A stretch of 8,904 bases of DNA from assembly GCA_020847355.1 (NCBI GenBank), contig JADLCG010000033.1:1-8904 (forward strand). Reading direction: 5' to 3'. Positions 4,675 through 8,904 of this stretch are shown here, piece after piece (within the stretch, counting starts at the first letter, position 1; each line of letters begins with the position of its first letter). Under the pieces are notes generated by a model, which worked only from the letters and a program-made list of their open reading frames with translations, did not search any database and was not told where the DNA came from. This DNA comes from Anaerolineales bacterium (GTDB lineage: Bacteria; Chloroflexota; Anaerolineae; Anaerolineales; Villigracilaceae). The translations under genes and the position numbers were made by a program.

Positions 4675-5952
4675 ATGAACCAACCGCAGGCTTCCAAAAA
4701 CATTCAAAGTCAGATTGAAGAAATGCAGAAGTCTTTGAGTAAGGCTCTGCTTCAACTTGCGCGCACAAGCGACGGGCAAACTTCTCTGGTTATTCGGGAT
4801 TTGACTCAACTTTCGTTAGCCTTTACCGCGCTCAAGGATACGGCGGCGCGGCATTTGCGCGCTCAGGAGAGACAGCTTGGGGCGCTGGTTGGCGTGGGGA
4901 GCGTGATCAATTCTTCGTTAGGCTTGGAGCGCGTTTTATCCGAGGTGATGGATCGCCTGGTGGCGTTGATGAACGCCGAGCGCGGATTCTTGATGTTGCG
5001 CGAGGCGGATGGAAATTTGCGCGTGCAGGTGGCGCGGGGGATGAATCAAGAAGACGTAACTGAAGATAAATTTAATGTCAGTAATACGGTAATTAAACAA
5101 GTAGTTGTGACGGGGGAAGCGATTCTCACCACCAACGCGCAAGACGACCCGCGTTTTGGTCAGCAGTTTAGCGTGGCAACATATCACTTGCTTTCAATTT
5201 TATGCGCGCCGCTTAAAATCAAAGATGATTTGATCGGCGTAATTTATGTGGATAACCGGATTCATTCCGGCATGTTTCAACAAAGCGATTTTGAATTGAT
5301 CTCGGCTTTTTCAAATCAGGCGGCGGTGGCGATTAATAACGCGCGGCTGTTTGACGATTTACAAGAAAGTAACCGCGAATTACAAATTGCTTATCAGGCA
5401 ACTTTGGAAGGCTGGGTGCGCGCGTTAGATTTGCGCGATAAAGAGACTGAAGGGCATACGAAGCGGGTGACTGCTTTAACGCAACGGCTGGCGAGATCCA
5501 TGGGGCTGAGCGAGGAGGCGCTGATCCACATTACGCGCGGCGCGCTTTTGCATGATATTGGGAAGATGGCGATTCCCGACGGGATTTTGCTCAAGCCTGG
5601 GCAGTTGAGCGAGGATGAAAGAAAGTTGATTGAAAAACATCCGGTGTACGCTTATGAGATGTTAAGCCCGATCAAATTTTTATTGCCGGCGTTGGATATT
5701 CCCTACGCTCATCACGAGAAATGGAACGGGAGCGGCTACCCGCGCGGATTGAAGGGCGAAGATATTCCGCTGGCGGCGCGGATCTTTTCAGTAGTAGATG
5801 TGTGGGACGCGCTGGTTTCGGATCGCCCGTATCGTAAAGGCTTGGATCCAGCCGAAATTCGCAAACGCATTGAGCAGGATGCGGGCTCTCATTTTGATCC
5901 TCAGGTTGTTGAGGCTTTTTTGAAGCTGGATAATTTAACGCCCGAATCTTAG
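4675..5952 (+). CDS. GAF-HD-GYP cyclic-di-GMP phosphodiesterase
   Basis: A cytosolic signalling enzyme expected to hydrolyse cyclic-di-GMP in response to a GAF-sensed cue. From ATG 4675 it has 425 aa. Residues 10-75 are probably helical or coiled. A GAF domain spans about 83-224 (from LERVLSEVMDRL to FSNQAAVAINNARLF). A helix follows, then the HD-GYP domain at about 240-415. Metal and signature residues are present: H261 (ETEGHTKR), H293-D294 (HDIGK), H346-H347-E348 (HHEKWNGSGYP), the GYP at 354-356, GLKGEDIPLAARI, and D375 (VVDVWDAL) with DRPYR at 384-388. All catalytic positions seem intact. There is no receiver, GGDEF or membrane segment, so the input is soluble. It lies 54 bases after mprF and may share its transcript. 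Its TAG stop overlaps the stop of the convergent gene. Confidence 0.93.
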   Translation: MNQPQASKNIQSQIEEMQKSLSKALLQLARTSDGQTSLVIRDLTQLSLAFTALKDTAARHLRAQERQLGALVGVGSVINSSLGLERVLSEVMDRLVALMNAERGFLMLREADGNLRVQVARGMNQEDVTEDKFNVSNTVIKQVVVTGEAILTTNAQDDPRFGQQFSVATYHLLSILCAPLKIKDDLIGVIYVDNRIHSGMFQQSDFELISAFSNQAAVAINNARLFDDLQESNRELQIAYQATLEGWVRALDLRDKETEGHTKRVTALTQRLARSMGLSEEALIHITRGALLHDIGKMAIPDGILLKPGQLSEDERKLIEKHPVYAYEMLSPIKFLLPALDIPYAHHEKWNGSGYPRGLKGEDIPLAARIFSVVDVWDALVSDRPYRKGLDPAEIRKRIEQDAGSHFDPQVVEAFLKLDNLTPES

Positions 5953-6794
5953 GCTGGCTTGAAAATAGCCCGCGCCGTTTTGTGGTGTAAAAGAAAAGCG
6001 ACGATCAGCATAACCAACCCAACAAACAGCAAGAAAATAGGCTGGAAGATGACGCCTGAAATAATTCCAGCGATCAGAATGTAAGCGTGCATGAGAAATG
6101 GAATCCAAAACGCGAGCGGATGGACCGGCTTTTGATAAAAGGCCGGTTTTTTGATCGCGACAATTAACAGAGCAGTTGAGAGGGTGGCAAGGATAAATGC
6201 GGGCCGAATACTTTTTGAAATTACGAATGAGATGAAGGCGTTTGTTCCGAGCACGCCTGCCAGCCCAACGATCAAAGCCAGCGCTGGCGCAAGCCAAACG
6301 CCGATCCAGTTTTTATTTCTGGCAAGCAGACGGAAACCAAGCGAGAAAGAGAAGACGACCCAAAACCACGCCCAGAAATTTCCAAAGGGCACGCCAAAAT
6401 ATTGTTCATTGAGTTGTAAACCCCAATTCCAAAATCCCAAGCGGACGGCGACTGCATCCAGCGCTAAATCTATATTCAAAGCGAGCAAACCGTCCAAGAT
6501 TGGGCGAAGCCAATAGGGTAAGCTACTGGCGTCTGAGAATTCCATAGCGCTGTAAATAATACAGCCCCAAGCTACGCCAATACACAGCGGCACGTCTAAA
6601 ACCATGATTAGGAATTGACCATAGGTATAAGCGTGCAGTTGGCGAATGGTGGCTAACTCCAGGGCTACGCCAAAGAGAATGCCCGCGCCAAGTTTTAGTA
6701 AATTGCCCGCGCCATGTTTGAACGCGTGCGGCAGACAGATAAGTAGCTGAATATAAACGATTAGTTCGAAGAGAATAAAGTAAGCGTTGGGCAT
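5949..6794 (-). CDS. Multi-pass membrane protein, CruF/PF04240 carotenoid-biosynthesis-like
   Basis: A 281-aa protein with about eight or nine hydrophobic segments. Segments near 62-83, 98-115 and 138-155 carry the informative residues: E46, YTYGQF (56-61), DVPLCIGVAWGCIIYS (67-82), DLALDAVAVRLGFWNWG (109-125) and YFGVPFGNFWAWFW (132-145). This order (acidic residue, YxYG, VPL..AW, LD.VAVRLG.W.W, Y.GVP..NF..W) is what I recall for the carotenoid hydratase CruF/DUF422 family. I have not aligned it, and no other carotenoid gene is in the window, so the role is tentative. The start ATG is preceded by AGG at 6-nt spacing. The gene lies 35 bases downstream of the helicase gene in the same direction, probably one operon, and meets the HD-GYP gene stop to stop. 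Confidence 0.6.
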   Translation of the reverse strand: MPNAYFILFELIVYIQLLICLPHAFKHGAGNLLKLGAGILFGVALELATIRQLHAYTYGQFLIMVLDVPLCIGVAWGCIIYSAMEFSDASSLPYWLRPILDGLLALNIDLALDAVAVRLGFWNWGLQLNEQYFGVPFGNFWAWFWVVFSFSLGFRLLARNKNWIGVWLAPALALIVGLAGVLGTNAFISFVISKSIRPAFILATLSTALLIVAIKKPAFYQKPVHPLAFWIPFLMHAYILIAGIISGVIFQPIFLLFVGLVMLIVAFLLHHKTARAIFKPA

Positions 6795-6829
6795 TTATGA
6801 CCTATTGAGATTTGAGATGGCGGCGTTGG

Positions 6830-8904
6830 TCAACTTCCCAGCCATTGACCCGTCAATTTAGGCAAACCGTTGATCGAGCCTTGCCGCGCCGTACACTGCG
6901 GAAGCGATTCTAAAAAGAGTCGCCCGTATTGTTTGGTTAATACGCGGCGATCTAAAATGACAACCACGCCGCGATCTGAAGCCGTGCGAATTAACCGCCC
7001 GAACCCTTGGCGGAATTTCAAAATTGAAGTGGGTAAGTAGTATTCGTTGAACGAATCTTCATAAAGTTCGGAGCGCGCCGCGATGATTGGATCGGAAGGC
7101 ACGTCAAAAGGCAGTTTGGTGATGACCACTACGGAAAGCGCGTCCCCCGGCACATCCACGCCTTCCCAAAACGAGCGTGTGCCTAAGAGCACGGCGCGTT
7201 CTGTGGACTTGAAAGACTCCAGCAAGGCATTGGGCGAGGCGCCTTCGCCTTGTTCAAAGACAAAGATATCTTCGCGCGCCAGCGGATTGGTAATCGCTTG
7301 AGCGGTTTTCTTCAACGCCGCATAGGAGGTGAATAAAACTAACATGCGTCCGCCGCTGGCTTTGGCGGTGGCGATGATGGTTTTATCCAGCGCTTGCTGA
7401 TAGCCGTTTATGTTTGGTTCGGGAATATCATTTGCGACATATAACAACGTGCTCGATTCATAATCAAACGGCGAGCCGAGCGAGATCGTATCCACTTCAT
7501 CGGCGGAAAGCGTATTGCGGATATATTGAAATTCGCCGTGCGCCGTCATGGTTGCCGAAGCGAGGATCACGCTGGCTTTTTCATGCCATAGATATTTTTC
7601 CACCAGCGGACCGACGCGCAAAGGCGCAGTGTTCAATGAGAGCCGTTCGCCGCGCGGGTTGACTTCCACCCAGTAGATTAGTTCGTTTGACGGTTTGTGC
7701 ATCAGTCCTGAAGCGGCGGTTTCGGCTTCGTGCATTCGGCGGATCAAACTGCTTAAGTTGCCGATCAGATCTTCGAGGCTGTCGTGGCCTTCAGCAAGCA
7801 ACTCGCCGAAGTTTTTGTATAACTCTTCAAGCCCTTTGATCAATAAGCCCCATGTTTCGCCAACTTGTTCCCAGCCCATTTCAACTGCATCCCAGCCGGG
7901 CAAGGTGCGCGTGGCGGGTAAAATGCGTAACTGCCATGAATAATTATTGGATGGCTGACCTTCGCGTTGCCGATTGATGAATTCGCCGAGGATGATAAAA
8001 AACTGTTTGGAGAGTTGTTCGAGCCGAAAGGCTTGGTCGGTGAGGCGTTTGATTTGTTGCTGAAGCAGTCCAAAGTCCGAGGGGCGAAGCGCGGCGTGTA
8101 AATCGGTGAGGGCGCTTCCTAAAATTCCGGCGGACGATCCGCCTAACTCCTTCAACATTCTTTCCAAATCCAATTGGGTGAGGCGGAAGCCCAACGCGCC
8201 AGTGATCGCCGATTCCATGTGGTGCGCTTCGTCTACGATTACGTAATCATATTCAGGTAGAACCTTGTTTCCCGAAGCGACATCTGAAAGTAAAAGCGCG
8301 TGGTTGACAATTAGTAAATGTGAATTTTGCGCGGCTTGTTTAGCGCGTTGAAAAGGACACGCGCCGCCCATGCGCCCCATGCAAGTTTCAGTTGTGCAAT
8401 TATCGTCTTCGGCGGAGAGGCGCGTCCAAACTTCGCGTTCAATGGGTCCGGTCAGGTTGAGTTCGTTTCTATCGCCGCTGGCATTTTCCAACTGCCACAC
8501 CAAAATCTTCGCGAGCACGCGCATTTCATTTGCGTCTTTGGGTCCGTGCGTGCGCATATATTCTAGACGGCGCGGGCAGAGATAGTTACTGCGCCCTTTC
8601 ATCACGGCGGCGCGCAAGTCAAGATTGAGCGCGGCTTTTAGGTTGGGCAAATCTTTTTTGATCAATTGATCTTGCAGATTGATCGTGTTGGTGGAGACGA
8701 CGACGCGCGTATTGTTTTGCAGGGCGAAGTAGGCGGCTGGCACGAGATAGGCAAATGATTTTCCCACGCCCGTTCCTGCCTCGACCATGAGATGGTTGCC
8801 GTTTGAAAGGGCATTCGCCACGCGTTTGAGCATTTCTACTTGTTCGGGGCGATGTTCGTAAGATTCAAAGTATTGCGAGAAAGGTCCGCCATATTCCAGA
8901 ACGG
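6830..8904 (-). CDS. dinG: DinG/XPD-family ATP-dependent DNA helicase with Fe-S cluster, 5' end outside the window
   Basis: A superfamily-2 5'-3' DNA helicase acting on unusual DNA structures in repair and replication. The frame stays open to the window edge: 23 codons upstream of the ATG at 8833 encode VLEYGGPFSQYFESYEHRPE then QVEM. The EHRPEQVEM part resembles a Q-motif, so the ATG at 8833 is internal. Numbering from that Met: Walker A AGTGVGKS (19-26), DEAHH (201-205), motif V-like GTRSFWEGVDVPGD, and motif VI-like QGFGRLIRTASDRG. Four cysteines, C86 (YLCPRRL), C146, C151 and C159, fit the Fe-S cluster of this family; the last three are spaced x4 and x7. Whether an N-terminal exonuclease domain is fused, as in many Gram-positive DinG proteins, cannot be seen. 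The gene ends 35 bases before the membrane protein gene. Confidence 0.92.
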   Translation of the reverse strand, partial: VLEYGGPFSQYFESYEHRPEQVEMLKRVANALSNGNHLMVEAGTGVGKSFAYLVPAAYFALQNNTRVVVSTNTINLQDQLIKKDLPNLKAALNLDLRAAVMKGRSNYLCPRRLEYMRTHGPKDANEMRVLAKILVWQLENASGDRNELNLTGPIEREVWTRLSAEDDNCTTETCMGRMGGACPFQRAKQAAQNSHLLIVNHALLLSDVASGNKVLPEYDYVIVDEAHHMESAITGALGFRLTQLDLERMLKELGGSSAGILGSALTDLHAALRPSDFGLLQQQIKRLTDQAFRLEQLSKQFFIILGEFINRQREGQPSNNYSWQLRILPATRTLPGWDAVEMGWEQVGETWGLLIKGLEELYKNFGELLAEGHDSLEDLIGNLSSLIRRMHEAETAASGLMHKPSNELIYWVEVNPRGERLSLNTAPLRVGPLVEKYLWHEKASVILASATMTAHGEFQYIRNTLSADEVDTISLGSPFDYESSTLLYVANDIPEPNINGYQQALDKTIIATAKASGGRMLVLFTSYAALKKTAQAITNPLAREDIFVFEQGEGASPNALLESFKSTERAVLLGTRSFWEGVDVPGDALSVVVITKLPFDVPSDPIIAARSELYEDSFNEYYLPTSILKFRQGFGRLIRTASDRGVVVILDRRVLTKQYGRLFLESLPQCTARQGSINGLPKLTGQWLGS

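Noticed and set aside
5935..6516. Other-frame open frames within the membrane protein gene
   Set aside because: They are shadow frames; the 281-aa frame has the hydrophobic periodicity and conserved blocks.
7083..8585. Several plus-strand open frames opposite dinG
   Set aside because: All lie antisense to a strongly conserved helicase, with no supporting motif.

Overview
The window holds six protein-coding genes and one small mobile element. It fits a moderate-GC bacterial chromosome. My best guess is an Anaerolineales-like Chloroflexota, based on the overall flavour of the proteins and on the two repeat styles seen here (heptamer arrays and covarying hairpins). No rRNA or tRNA supports this, so the taxonomy is weak inference.

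Layout. Plus strand: a fused formimidoyltransferase-cyclodeaminase (ftcD, 30-1619); a RAYT-type transposase element (1628-2338) whose gene runs on the minus strand; dCTP deaminase (dcd, 2352-2906); a short MprF-like aminoacyl-phosphatidylglycerol synthase (2962-4620); and a GAF-HD-GYP cyclic-di-GMP phosphodiesterase (4675-5952). Minus strand: a multi-pass membrane protein resembling the CruF/PF04240 carotenoid-biosynthesis family (5949-6794), preceded by a DinG/XPD-type iron-sulfur helicase (6830-8904) that runs off the right edge. The two convergent blocks meet stop codon on stop codon, with no spacer.

The most unusual part is 1628-2338. A complete Y1/HUH transposase gene is bracketed by five hairpins. 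Each has a TATGGAGTC-like head (degenerate in two of them) and a GCTTGC-type tip, while the stem arms differ completely in sequence yet stay self-complementary. The outermost ends form a 10-bp inverted repeat, and a 25-bp block is duplicated exactly on both sides of the gene. The left end probably serves as the ftcD terminator. The right end stops on the first base of the dcd Shine-Dalgarno.

A second repeat system lies inside ftcD: two 7-bp-periodic arrays fill the linker between its catalytic domains without breaking the frame.

Functionally, ftcD feeds one-carbon units from histidine breakdown into folate. dcd starts the dUMP/dTMP route, which uses folate. mprF and HD-GYP point to envelope charge and cyclic-di-GMP signalling. 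DinG is a DNA-repair helicase. The short gaps suggest small operons (mprF with HD-GYP; dinG with the membrane protein), and an intrinsic-terminator-like hairpin separates dcd from mprF. No stretch above about 300 bases lacks a gene.
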